Of a stretch of DNA of 64,000 bases, positions 7,401 to 15,227 are shown piece by piece. A program made the translations under genes and the position numbers. Under the pieces are notes generated by a model. That model saw only the letters and a program-made list of their open reading frames with translations, was not told the DNA's origin and did no database searches. This stretch comes from Mesorhizobium loti (GTDB taxonomy: Bacteria > Pseudomonadota > Alphaproteobacteria > Rhizobiales > Rhizobiaceae): positions 637,240 through 701,239 of the forward strand of contig NZ_QGGH01000003.1 in NCBI RefSeq assembly GCF_003148495.1, given 5' to 3'. Position 1 is the stretch's first letter, and each line of letters begins with the position of its first letter.

Positions 7401-8744
7401 ATGATCCGCAATCTTCTAGCCACGACCGCACTCGCAACGCTGATCGCGACCGGCGCTCATGCGCAGAGCGCGACAACGCCGGCACCAGCGGAGGCGCCTG
7501 CCGTTCAGGAGCCGGCTGCCGCCGCTCCCCTGCCGCGCGCCGAGGGCAGCATTGTCACCAACATCATCGGTGAATCCGTCTACAACGGCACCGGCGACGA
7601 TGCCGAGAGCATCGGCAAGGTCAGCGACGTCGTCTTCGACAAAGATGGCCAGGCGAAATCCGTCGTCATCGGCGTCGGCGGCTTTCTGGGTGTCGGAGCG
7701 AAGAACGTCGCTTTCGATTACGATAAGCTGCAATGGGCCGAAAAGAACGGCGATCGCTGGCTGGTTGCCCAGACGAGCAAGGACGAGCTGACGGCGCATC
7801 CGGAGTTCGACAGCAAGCCCTACGCTCCGGCACCAGCACCTGCTGCATCGACTGACGCAACAGCACCGACGGCACCCGCGACGACGGATACGGCGCAGAA
7901 GCCTGTCGACCTGAATGCGGCTCCGGCGGAACCCGTGAAGCGGGCCGACGGCAACCTTGCCACCAACATCATCGGCGAAACCGTTTACAACGGCACCGGC
8001 GATGACGCGCAGAACATCGGCAGCGTCAACGACATCGTTCTGACCAGGGAAGGCAAGGCCGAGTCGCTTGTCATCGGCGTCGGTGGTTTCCTTGGCCTCG
8101 GCGCCAAGAATGTCACCTATGATTTCTCCAAGGCGCAGTGGGCCGAGAAGAATGGCGACCGCTGGCTGGTGGCCCAGACCACCAAGGAAGAGTTGCAGGC
8201 GCAGCCGGATTTCAACCGCAAGGCCTATGATCCGGTACCCGCGACCACGGCATCCAACGAGCCGGCTGCAACCGCCCCGGCCGCTGTGCCGTCCGACGCC
8301 ACGGCTCCTGCTGCCGCCCCCGCAGACAAGACGGCCGAGGCTCCGGCAACGACCACCCCTGATGCTTCGACTCCCGACCAGACGCAGACGGCGGCCATCG
8401 ACAAGACCACGCTGACGGAACTGCCGGTTGGTGAGATCCGCGCCGACGATCTGAAGGGCACCACCGTCTACGGCGCCAACGACGCCAAGGTCGGCGAAAT
8501 CGGCGATGTCGTGCTCGCGCCCGACAACAAGACCGACGCGGTGATCGTCGATGTCGGCGGCTTCCTCGGCATCGGCGAGAAGGAGGTTGCGGTCGGCGTG
8601 GACAACCTCAAACTCATGACCGACAAGGACGGCAAGAAGTATCTGTACACGACCTTCACCAAGGAACAGCTCAAGGCGCAAACCGCCTATGACAAGGGCA
8701 GTTATGCCGAGAAGCGGGATCAGCAGCGGATGATTGTGAAATAG
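7401..8744 (+). CDS. Exported protein with three PRC-barrel domains
   Basis: The 447-residue protein starts with a signal peptide ending in AHAQS (about residues 1-22). Three PRC-barrel domains follow at about 52-130, 187-266 and 346-426. The first two are close duplicates (shared NIIGE.VYNGTGDDA and VIGVGGFLG.GAKNV). Ala/Pro/Thr-rich linkers join them. PRC barrels are small RNA/protein-binding or photosynthesis-associated folds; exported stress-induced versions are common in rhizobia but their role is unclear. Control by EcfG is inferred from the upstream promoter. Confidence 0.85.
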   Translation: MIRNLLATTALATLIATGAHAQSATTPAPAEAPAVQEPAAAAPLPRAEGSIVTNIIGESVYNGTGDDAESIGKVSDVVFDKDGQAKSVVIGVGGFLGVGAKNVAFDYDKLQWAEKNGDRWLVAQTSKDELTAHPEFDSKPYAPAPAPAASTDATAPTAPATTDTAQKPVDLNAAPAEPVKRADGNLATNIIGETVYNGTGDDAQNIGSVNDIVLTREGKAESLVIGVGGFLGLGAKNVTYDFSKAQWAEKNGDRWLVAQTTKEELQAQPDFNRKAYDPVPATTASNEPAATAPAAVPSDATAPAAAPADKTAEAPATTTPDASTPDQTQTAAIDKTTLTELPVGEIRADDLKGTTVYGANDAKVGEIGDVVLAPDNKTDAVIVDVGGFLGIGEKEVAVGVDNLKLMTDKDGKKYLYTTFTKEQLKAQTAYDKGSYAEKRDQQRMIVK

Positions 8745-8745
8745 G

Positions 8746-8817
8746 AATAGGCAGTAGGGCAGTAGGGCAGTAGGGCAGGACCGTCGTCGTACCGGTTCGG
8801 TTCCCTACTGCCTTATT
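8746..8817. terminator. Hairpin with 8-bp tandem repeat between convergent genes
   Basis: The left arm AATAGGCAGTAGGG (8746-8759) pairs with the right arm CCCTACTGCCTTATT (8803-8817) apart from one extra base. The loop carries further copies of an 8-bp unit, GCAGTAGG, repeated in tandem from 8751. The element lies between the stop codons of the PRC gene and the sulfatase gene and overlaps the latter. It can act as a bidirectional terminator. Confidence 0.6.
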
Positions 8818-10415
8818 CGCGTACTGCCCCGGGCGACGTGGCCGACAACGCCGTGTTCCGTCAGTTCAGCCAGCGCTAGCGACTGGTCAAGATGTTCAGC
8901 CCGCCAGGCGAGAAGCCGTTCGGCGAACTCCAGCCGCACGGCCAGATAAGCCGGGTGCTTGGCCAGATTGTTCAATTCACCCGGATCTGTTTCCAGGTCG
9001 AATAGCAGCGGCGGCAAGCCGCCGCCGAAATGCACATATTTGAATTTTTCGGTGCGGATGACGGCGAGGTTGCATTGACGTGAGGCGATGCCGAAATGGC
9101 GTTCGGCCTCGCCTTCGGCAATCGAGCGGAAATCGAACTCCCAATGCGCCGCATCGCGCCAGGCTGCTGGGCTCCCGCCGCTCAGGAACGGCTTCAGCGA
9201 GGTGCCGTCGAGGTGCGGCGCGGGATCCTCGCCGAGCAGGTCGAGGAGCGTCGGCCCAACGTCCACCGCCTCGGTGAAGCGATCGACGCTGTCGCCGCCC
9301 GCCTGGCCGTGGCGCGGATCGCGGATGATCAGCGGAATGTGGTAGCTGCCGTCGAAGTAGCCTCCCTTGCCCAGCATGAAATGGTCGCCCATCATCTCGG
9401 CATGATCTGAGGTGAGCACGATGATGGTGTCGTCCCACGCGCCTGCGGCCTTGACTGCTTGCCAGATGCGGCCGAGCTGCGCGTCGACCTCCGAGATCAT
9501 GCCGTAATAGATCGCCCGGATGCGGCGGAAGTCGTCATCGCTCCAGTCGTGCACCTTGCCATTGGCGTCGGCACGGAACCTGGCCTGCTTCTGTCGGCCA
9601 ATGTCATAGGCGAGGTAGGGATGGCTCTGCGCCTCTTCCTGCCAGCTTGCCGCGCGCCGGAAGGCCGGGCCATCGGCAGGTTGATACATCGTGTTGTAGG
9701 GTTCCGGCACGATGAAGGGCGGGTGCGGGCTGATGAAGGAAAGATGCGCGAACCACGGCGCGGCGTCGTCCTGCTCGCCAAGCCAGCGCGTGAATTCGCC
9801 GGTCAGGAAGGCGGCCGGGGTTTCGTCCCTTGAGTAGACGGGCGGGGCGTTGCTGACAGCGCCGGTCTTGTCGCCGTTCACCGGTCGATGGATGTCGGGA
9901 GACCCGGCGCTGGTGTCGATACCCCGCTGCTTCAGCCAGGACAGCCACTGTTTCTGATGTTCGGGCAGCAACTGGCGCACCGTAAAGCCTGGCAGCACGC
10001 CTTCATAACTTTGCAGCCCCGGGTCGCCCGGCGCCAGCAGGCGCGGATCGAGCGAGACATCGGTGTAGCCGAACAGCGTCGGATCATAGCCGAGGGCGCG
10101 CGCATGCAGCGCTATGTTGCCGTGTCGGGCGTCGAGCGGCGTGCCGTTGCGGCAGACGCGGTTGTTCATCTGGTAGAGGCCGGTGTAGAGGCAGGCGCGG
10201 GCCGGCGAGCAGGGCGCCGCACCGCCATAGTGCCGCTTGAACAGCACACCCTCTGCGGCCAGTGCGTCGGCATTCGGCGTCTTCACAACCGGATGGCCCG
10301 CAGACGACAGACAATCGCCGCGCCACTGGTCGCATGTGATCAGCAGAATGTTAGGCCGCCTGGTTTTTCCAATCACGCGCGATACTCTGTCCTGGGATGG
10401 TCGAACGCCGCTCAT
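8805..10415 (-). CDS. Sulfatase-superfamily hydrolase, phosphonate monoester hydrolase/arylsulfatase type
   Basis: The 536-residue enzyme has the metal-binding NILLITCDQWRGD, with D29, and the formylglycine motif C-S-P-A-R with C69. It also has SFISPHPPF and a late LTSDHAEMMGDH metal site. Its overall pattern, including SPARACLYTGLYQMN and the RYKYVHF-like C-terminal stretch (EKFKYVHFGGGLPPLLFDL), resembles rhizobial phosphonate monoester hydrolase. Members cleave sulfate, phosphate or phosphonate esters promiscuously. No signal peptide is visible, so it is probably cytoplasmic. The true start may be a GTG near codon 14, preceded by AGGA. No neighbouring formylglycine-generating enzyme gene is present. 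Confidence 0.85.
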   Translation of the reverse strand: MSGVRPSQDRVSRVIGKTRRPNILLITCDQWRGDCLSSAGHPVVKTPNADALAAEGVLFKRHYGGAAPCSPARACLYTGLYQMNNRVCRNGTPLDARHGNIALHARALGYDPTLFGYTDVSLDPRLLAPGDPGLQSYEGVLPGFTVRQLLPEHQKQWLSWLKQRGIDTSAGSPDIHRPVNGDKTGAVSNAPPVYSRDETPAAFLTGEFTRWLGEQDDAAPWFAHLSFISPHPPFIVPEPYNTMYQPADGPAFRRAASWQEEAQSHPYLAYDIGRQKQARFRADANGKVHDWSDDDFRRIRAIYYGMISEVDAQLGRIWQAVKAAGAWDDTIIVLTSDHAEMMGDHFMLGKGGYFDGSYHIPLIIRDPRHGQAGGDSVDRFTEAVDVGPTLLDLLGEDPAPHLDGTSLKPFLSGGSPAAWRDAAHWEFDFRSIAEGEAERHFGIASRQCNLAVIRTEKFKYVHFGGGLPPLLFDLETDPGELNNLAKHPAYLAVRLEFAERLLAWRAEHLDQSLALAELTEHGVVGHVARGSTRIRQ

Positions 10416-10602
10416 GGAACCGAATTCTGGCGCTGGCGCAAGCCTGTCACGTGAGTCAATTGGTGAACAGAACTCTTTGTATTGTTCACTTTTACAGCAC
10501 AGTCCATTCTGTGTTTGCCGCCTTTGCCCAGAGCGGCCGCGTCCTCATATTGGCGTGGACAGCGGCGAGGGCCGCACAAGCACCAAGGGAAGGAGCAAGA
10601 CA

Positions 10603-11535
10603 ATGCTCGACCAGATCAAAGGCCTGCATCACGTCACATCGATGGCCAGGGATGCCCGCCAGAACAATGAGTTCTTCACCAAAAAGCTCGGCCAGCGCCG
10701 GGTCAAGAAGACCGTCAATTTCGACGCGCCTGATGTCTACCACCTTTATTACGGCGACGAGGCCGGGACGCCCGGTTCGGTGATGACCTATTTTCCGTTC
10801 CCCGACATCGGCAAGGGCCGGCATGGCGTCGGCGAAGTCGGCACCACGGTCTACTCGGTGCCGGAAGGCACGCTCACCTACTGGGAAAAGCGTTTTGCCG
10901 ATGAGGGCGTCACCGGCCTGTCGCACGAAGAGACATTCGGCGAGAAGCGTCTGGCCTTTGCCGGACCGGACGGCGACGGCTTCGCGCTGGTCGAGGACAA
11001 GGCTGACAGCAGAGCGCCATGGGCGAAAGGTGGTGTTCCCACGGACGAGGCCATCAGAGGCTTCCACTCGGTGTCGCTCCGGTTGAAGGATGGCGACGCC
11101 ACTGAGGAGCTGCTGAAGTTCATGGGCTATGAGGAAGTCGACAGGTCCGGCAACGTCAGGCGGCTGGCGGTGAAGAACGGCAATGGCGCCGATGTCGTCG
11201 ATATCGAATCGCTGCCGGCTGCTGCCTTCGCCGATCTCGGCGCCGGCTCCGTCCATCACGTCGCCTTCGCCGTCGAGAATCGCGCCAAGCAGCTCGAAGT
11301 GCGCAAGGCGTTGATGGATACCGGCTATGGCGTGACGCCGGTGATCGACCGCGACTATTTCTGGGCGATCTATTTTCGCACGCCGGGTGGCGTGCTGTTC
11401 GAAGTGGCCACCAACGAGCCGGGTTTCGATCGCGATGAGGACACCGCTCATCTCGGCGAGGCGCTGAAGCTGCCGACGCAGCACCAGCACCTGCGGCCCT
11501 ATCTCGAACAGCATCTGCAGAAGCTGGAAGGCTGA
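10603..11535 (+). CDS. VOC-family ring-cleaving dioxygenase (MhqO-like)
   Basis: The 310-residue protein has two vicinal-oxygen-chelate modules (about 1-150 and 155-300), each starting with a GLHHVT- or GFHSVSL-type strand. A strong AAGGAG lies 7 bp before the ATG at 10603, so the longer upstream frame is not used. Such proteins act as metal-dependent dioxygenases or glyoxalase-like enzymes on quinone-type compounds. It heads a three-gene operon with an esterase and a GNAT protein; the first two resemble the MhqO-MhqD pair of Bacillus quinone resistance (inference). Confidence 0.86.
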   Translation: MLDQIKGLHHVTSMARDARQNNEFFTKKLGQRRVKKTVNFDAPDVYHLYYGDEAGTPGSVMTYFPFPDIGKGRHGVGEVGTTVYSVPEGTLTYWEKRFADEGVTGLSHEETFGEKRLAFAGPDGDGFALVEDKADSRAPWAKGGVPTDEAIRGFHSVSLRLKDGDATEELLKFMGYEEVDRSGNVRRLAVKNGNGADVVDIESLPAAAFADLGAGSVHHVAFAVENRAKQLEVRKALMDTGYGVTPVIDRDYFWAIYFRTPGGVLFEVATNEPGFDRDEDTAHLGEALKLPTQHQHLRPYLEQHLQKLEG

Positions 11536-11539
11536 GGTC

Positions 11540-12175
11540 ATGAGCAAGGACGCTTACATCCACAAGTTGCTGCCCGGTTCGCCGGGCGGTCCACTGCTGT
11601 TCGTCTTCCATGGCACGGGAGCCGATGAGAACCAGCTTCTGTCGCTGGGGCGCGATCTCGCGCCCCAGGCAACCATCATCTCGCCGCGCGGCGATGTGTC
11701 CGAACAAGGTGCTGCGCGCTTCTTTCGCCGTACCGGCGAGGGCGTCTACGACATGGACGATCTGGCACGGGCGACGGACAAGATGGCGGGCTTCGTCAAG
11801 GCGCATGTCGAGGCGGCCCATGTCGGGGCGGCAAAGCCGTCGATCGTGCTTGGTCTCGGCTACTCCAACGGCGCCAACGTCCTGGCCTCGGTGGTGTTTG
11901 CGGCACCGGCGCTGTTCGACGCCGCGGTGCTGATGCATCCGCTGATCCCGTTCGAACCGGAGGTGAAGGGCAGTCTCGCCGGCCGCCATATTCTGCTGAC
12001 CGCCGGCAAGCGCGATCCGATCTGCCCGCCGAACCTGACGACGCGGCTCGAAGCCTATTTGCGTGCCGACGGCGCCGATGTCACAGTGGAGTGGCATGAA
12101 GGCGGGCACGAGGTGCGGCCAAACGAGATCGAGGCGGCGCGGCGGTTCTTTGCCGATGCTGCCCAAGGAGTATAG
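11540..12175 (+). CDS. Alpha/beta hydrolase, phospholipase/carboxylesterase family (MhqD-like)
   Basis: This 211-residue protein has an oxyanion-region HGTGADE near residue 25 and the nucleophile motif GYSNG. It also has a late Asp (GKRDPICP) and His (EGGHEVRP) that complete the Ser-Asp-His triad. The family hydrolyses small carboxylic esters. It starts 5 bp after the dioxygenase stop, so translational coupling is likely. The substrate is unknown, but the neighbour suggests an aromatic or quinone-derived ester or thioester. Confidence 0.87.
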   Translation: MSKDAYIHKLLPGSPGGPLLFVFHGTGADENQLLSLGRDLAPQATIISPRGDVSEQGAARFFRRTGEGVYDMDDLARATDKMAGFVKAHVEAAHVGAAKPSIVLGLGYSNGANVLASVVFAAPALFDAAVLMHPLIPFEPEVKGSLAGRHILLTAGKRDPICPPNLTTRLEAYLRADGADVTVEWHEGGHEVRPNEIEAARRFFADAAQGV

Positions 12176-12177
12176 CG

Positions 12178-12477
12178 ATGCCTGACCAACTGCCTGAGAT
12201 CGAGCTTGAGGATCGCGGTTCCAAGGGTCGCTATGTCCTGCGCGGGCCCGGTGGCGCCGAGGCCGAGATGACCTTCACCAAGATCGGCGAGCACCAGATC
12301 ATCATCGACCATACCGAGGTGCCGGACGCATTTCGTGGCCAGGGTGCCGGGCTTCGGCTCGTCACCCGCGCCGTCGAGGATGCGCGGGCGGCAGGCAAGA
12401 AGATCATCCCGCTCTGCCCCTTCGCCAACGCCCAGTTCCGCCGCCATCAGGAGTGGGCCGACGTGCTGAAGCGGTAG
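12178..12477 (+). CDS. GNAT-like N-acetyltransferase, YjdJ type
   Basis: This short 99-residue acyltransferase-fold protein has the acetyl-CoA loop FRGQGAGLRLV and a terminal CPFANAQFRRHQEW. That matches the small one-domain GNAT_YjdJ group. It begins 3 bp after the esterase gene and ends the operon. Its substrate is not known. Confidence 0.85.
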   Translation: MPDQLPEIELEDRGSKGRYVLRGPGGAEAEMTFTKIGEHQIIIDHTEVPDAFRGQGAGLRLVTRAVEDARAAGKKIIPLCPFANAQFRRHQEWADVLKR

Positions 12478-12621
12478 GATTTTCGTCACCGGGAAACGGC
12501 GCGGCAAGTGGCTGCCATCCCACCGGGATGGCTTTGGCATTTGCGCGGGTGGCACATCCTGCCTAAGTAGATATGGTGTATCTCAGCCCCCTTGCCGACA
12601 AACGAACCGAATGATCCCCGT

Positions 12622-13680
12622 ATGACCGAAACCGACCTCGTTCCCGTCTTCGACGGCCACAACGATACGTTGCTCAGACTCTACCAGTCGAAAGACACGG
12701 ACGTCGAAAAGCTGTTCATCGAGGGGAAATCGGGCGGTCATATCGACCTGCCGCGTGCCAAGGCCGGTGGCTTTGCCGGCGGCATGTTCGCCATCTTCCC
12801 GCCGCCAGTCGAGAAATCCAGGCGCAGCGCCGTTCCCCTGGCGCCGAGCGCTGCCGAGCCGCTGCCGCCCGAGGTTCCGCGCAATGATGCGCTGGCCTCG
12901 ACGATCGCGATGGCCTCGATCCTGTTTAGGCTGGAACGGGCCGGAGCGCTCACCGTCTGCCGCAGTGCCGGCGATGTGCGCAATGCCATGACGCAGGGTT
13001 CGATCGCTGCGGTGTTCCACATCGAAGGGGTCGAGGCGATCGATCCCGAGCTCACCATGCTCGACGTGCTGCACGCAGCCGGCCTGCGCTCGCTTGGCAT
13101 CGTCTGGAGCCGGCCGAATGCTTTCGGCCACGGCGTGCCGTTCCGCTTTCCGTCCTCGCCCGACACCGGGCCCGGCCTGACCGATGCGGGCAAGGCGCTG
13201 GTCAAGGCCTGCAACCAGCTGAAGATCATGATCGACCTCTCGCATCTCAACGAGAAGGGTTTTCGCGATGTCGCCGCGCTCAGCGATGCGCCGCTGGTCG
13301 CCACCCATTCCAACGTGCATGCGATCTGCGGCCATTCGCGCAATCTCACCGACTGGCAGCTCGGCGCGATCCGCGAGTCCGGCGGCATGGTCGGACTGAA
13401 CTTCGCCACAGGCTTCCTGCGCGAGGACGGGCGCATGAATGCCGACACCAGCCTCGACATCATGGTGCGCCATGTCGATTCGTTGCTGCAGGCTCTGGGT
13501 GAAGACGGCGTCGGCCTCGGCTCCGATTTCGACGGCGCCATGATCCCGGCCGTCATCGGCGACGTCGCCGGCCTGCCGAAGCTGATCGATGCCTTGGCGG
13601 CACGTGGCTTCGGCCGCGCGCTGATCGAAAAGATCGCCTATCGCAACTGGCTTGGCATGCTCGAGAAAACGATAGGTTAG
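12622..13680 (+). CDS. Membrane dipeptidase family zinc peptidase (M19)
   Basis: This 352-residue protein has the renal-dipeptidase pattern: metal ligands in DGHND near residue 10, HIEGVEAI, DLSHLN and ATHSN, and a late GLGSDFDGA. Bacterial M19 enzymes cleave dipeptides, including D-residue dipeptides. No signal peptide is seen, so it is likely cytoplasmic. The ATG at 12622 is preferred over a TTG ten codons upstream; neither has a clear ribosome binding site. The gene stands alone between the GNAT gene and a convergent small gene. Confidence 0.88.
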   Translation: MTETDLVPVFDGHNDTLLRLYQSKDTDVEKLFIEGKSGGHIDLPRAKAGGFAGGMFAIFPPPVEKSRRSAVPLAPSAAEPLPPEVPRNDALASTIAMASILFRLERAGALTVCRSAGDVRNAMTQGSIAAVFHIEGVEAIDPELTMLDVLHAAGLRSLGIVWSRPNAFGHGVPFRFPSSPDTGPGLTDAGKALVKACNQLKIMIDLSHLNEKGFRDVAALSDAPLVATHSNVHAICGHSRNLTDWQLGAIRESGGMVGLNFATGFLREDGRMNADTSLDIMVRHVDSLLQALGEDGVGLGSDFDGAMIPAVIGDVAGLPKLIDALAARGFGRALIEKIAYRNWLGMLEKTIG

Positions 13681-13686
13681 AACGAC

Positions 13687-13947
13687 TTATTGGAAGCCCA
13701 TGCGCTTCAGCCAGTCCTTGCCGACACCGCGATCGCGGATGATCGGCAGCGGATCTTCCGAATCGAGCCGCGCGCAGATGCGGTAGACTTCGAGCGTCTC
13801 GGAGGTCATCTCGTCGCGCTTGTAGAAGAACATGGCGGCGGCATAGCGCGTGCGGCCGGACCACTTCTCGCCGAGCGGTGTGTTGACCAGCTCCCACTGT
13901 TCGGCGGCTTCCCCATCTTCTTGCTGCTTGTCGGCTTCGTCGGTCAT
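13687..13947 (-). CDS. Conserved small hypothetical protein, last gene of the GcvT-like operon
   Basis: The 86-residue protein is acidic at the N-terminus (QQEDGEAAEQ) and has no membrane segment. A compact region, WELVNTPLGEKWSGRTRYAA, follows, then a charged C-terminal helix. I do not recognise the family. It starts 2 bp after the stop of the GcvT-like gene, so it is translated from the same message. A small accessory or stability partner for the aminomethyltransferase or flavoproteins is possible but unproven. Confidence 0.75.
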   Translation of the reverse strand: MTDEADKQQEDGEAAEQWELVNTPLGEKWSGRTRYAAAMFFYKRDEMTSETLEVYRICARLDSEDPLPIIRDRGVGKDWLKRMGFQ

Positions 13948-13949
13948 GA

Positions 13950-15224
13950 TCAGAAGTCCGCCGGCGGATTGGCAGTGCGGCGGTCGAGCTTGATGAACGG
14001 ACGCGCCACCACCTTGGCTCGCTTCATCAGCTTCTGATACTGCAGCTCGCGCATGGCGTAGATCTCGACCCAGAGGTCCTCGACCATGGTATCACCGTAT
14101 GGCCGCGCCAGCGAGGCGATGGCGATGTTGCGCTTGGCCATCGGCGACCACATGGCGGCGCTGACCAGGCCAACCTCGTGGGCTTTCTTGTGGTAGACGA
14201 TGGCGTGTTCGGCAGGGATGTTGCCTTCGATCTCCAGCCCGACCAGCACATAGCGCAATTTGCGTTTCGCTCTCGCCTCGAGGATGGCACGGCGGCCATT
14301 GAAATGGCCCTTTTCCAGATCGATCATGAAGCCGAGCCCGATCTCGTCGGGCATGCGCAGGCGGTCGGCGCGGATGGCGTGCTCGGCGGTTGTGAAATCC
14401 GCATTGGCAACGATCAGCCCTGCCTCCAGACGGGCGCGGTTGAGCGCGGTGTAGCCGATGGCGCGGATGCCGCGCAGGTCGCCCGATGTCATCAGCCGGT
14501 CCCACAGGCTCAGCGCCATGTCGGCTGAAACGAACAGCTCGTAGCCGAGATCGCCGGTGAAGCCGGTGCGCGAGATGGTGACCTGGGTGTTTCCTTGGGG
14601 GCCGCCATCATGCGGGAAGTCGGCGAGGTCGAATATTTTCAGCCTCTCGACGCCGGCAAAGCCAGCATCGCGCAGCACCGCAAAGGAGGTCGGGCCTTGC
14701 AAGGCGAGGCCGGCCACCGCCTCAGTCTCTTCCTCAACGATCACATCGAAACCGACGGCGCTGTCGAGCAGCCAAGGCAGATGCCGCTCTTGCGAACACA
14801 GCCGGAAGCGGGTCGGCGACAGACGGAACAGTGTGCCGTCATCGAGGACGAAACCCTCGTCGTCGCACCAGGCTGTGTAGTGGACGCGGCCGGGCCTGAG
14901 CTTGGTGACATCGCGCAGCGTCACGCGGTTGAGCAAGGCTTCGGCCTCCGGCCCCTCGATCCGGTATTTGGTCATCGGCGAAATGTCGAACAGGGCCGCC
15001 TGGCTGCGGATGGCGAAGTATTCAAGCTCCTCGTCCCACAGCGAGTGGGGGGCGCGGTAACCGGCCCAATTGTACCAGTCCTGGGTTCTGGCCAGCGCGT
15101 CGATGCGCGGCTGGAATGGCGTGCCCAGACGCAGCGTGTGGAAATGAGCCTGTGCTGCGATGCGGGCGGAAACGGGCGCGCCGGCTGCCTTTGCGACGGG
15201 TTTCTTCTTGGTTGCCTGGGCCAT
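13950..15224 (-). CDS. Aminomethyltransferase (GcvT-like) family protein
   Basis: This 424-residue protein has a folate-binding GcvT fold (about 60-300) with WYNWAGYRAPHSLWDEE and LFDISPMTKYRIEG. The C-terminal barrel follows (about 310-400). A roughly 25-residue lysine/alanine-rich leader precedes it. GcvT relatives transfer one-carbon units from methylated or aminomethyl compounds to tetrahydrofolate, or demethylate substrates. No GcvH/GcvP genes lie nearby, so this is not the glycine cleavage T protein. It is in an operon with two flavoprotein genes and probably acts on their product. Confidence 0.85.
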   Translation of the reverse strand: MAQATKKKPVAKAAGAPVSARIAAQAHFHTLRLGTPFQPRIDALARTQDWYNWAGYRAPHSLWDEELEYFAIRSQAALFDISPMTKYRIEGPEAEALLNRVTLRDVTKLRPGRVHYTAWCDDEGFVLDDGTLFRLSPTRFRLCSQERHLPWLLDSAVGFDVIVEEETEAVAGLALQGPTSFAVLRDAGFAGVERLKIFDLADFPHDGGPQGNTQVTISRTGFTGDLGYELFVSADMALSLWDRLMTSGDLRGIRAIGYTALNRARLEAGLIVANADFTTAEHAIRADRLRMPDEIGLGFMIDLEKGHFNGRRAILEARAKRKLRYVLVGLEIEGNIPAEHAIVYHKKAHEVGLVSAAMWSPMAKRNIAIASLARPYGDTMVEDLWVEIYAMRELQYQKLMKRAKVVARPFIKLDRRTANPPADF

Positions 15225-15227
15225 GGC

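Noticed and set aside
10421..10445. GGAAC followed by a 16-bp spacer upstream of the VOC dioxygenase gene
   Set aside because: The downstream half reads CGCA rather than CGTT, so it does not fit the EcfG pattern.
13950..15224. Glycine cleavage system T protein
   Set aside because: No gcvH or gcvP is adjacent, and the operon context is with flavoproteins. It is called GcvT-like only.
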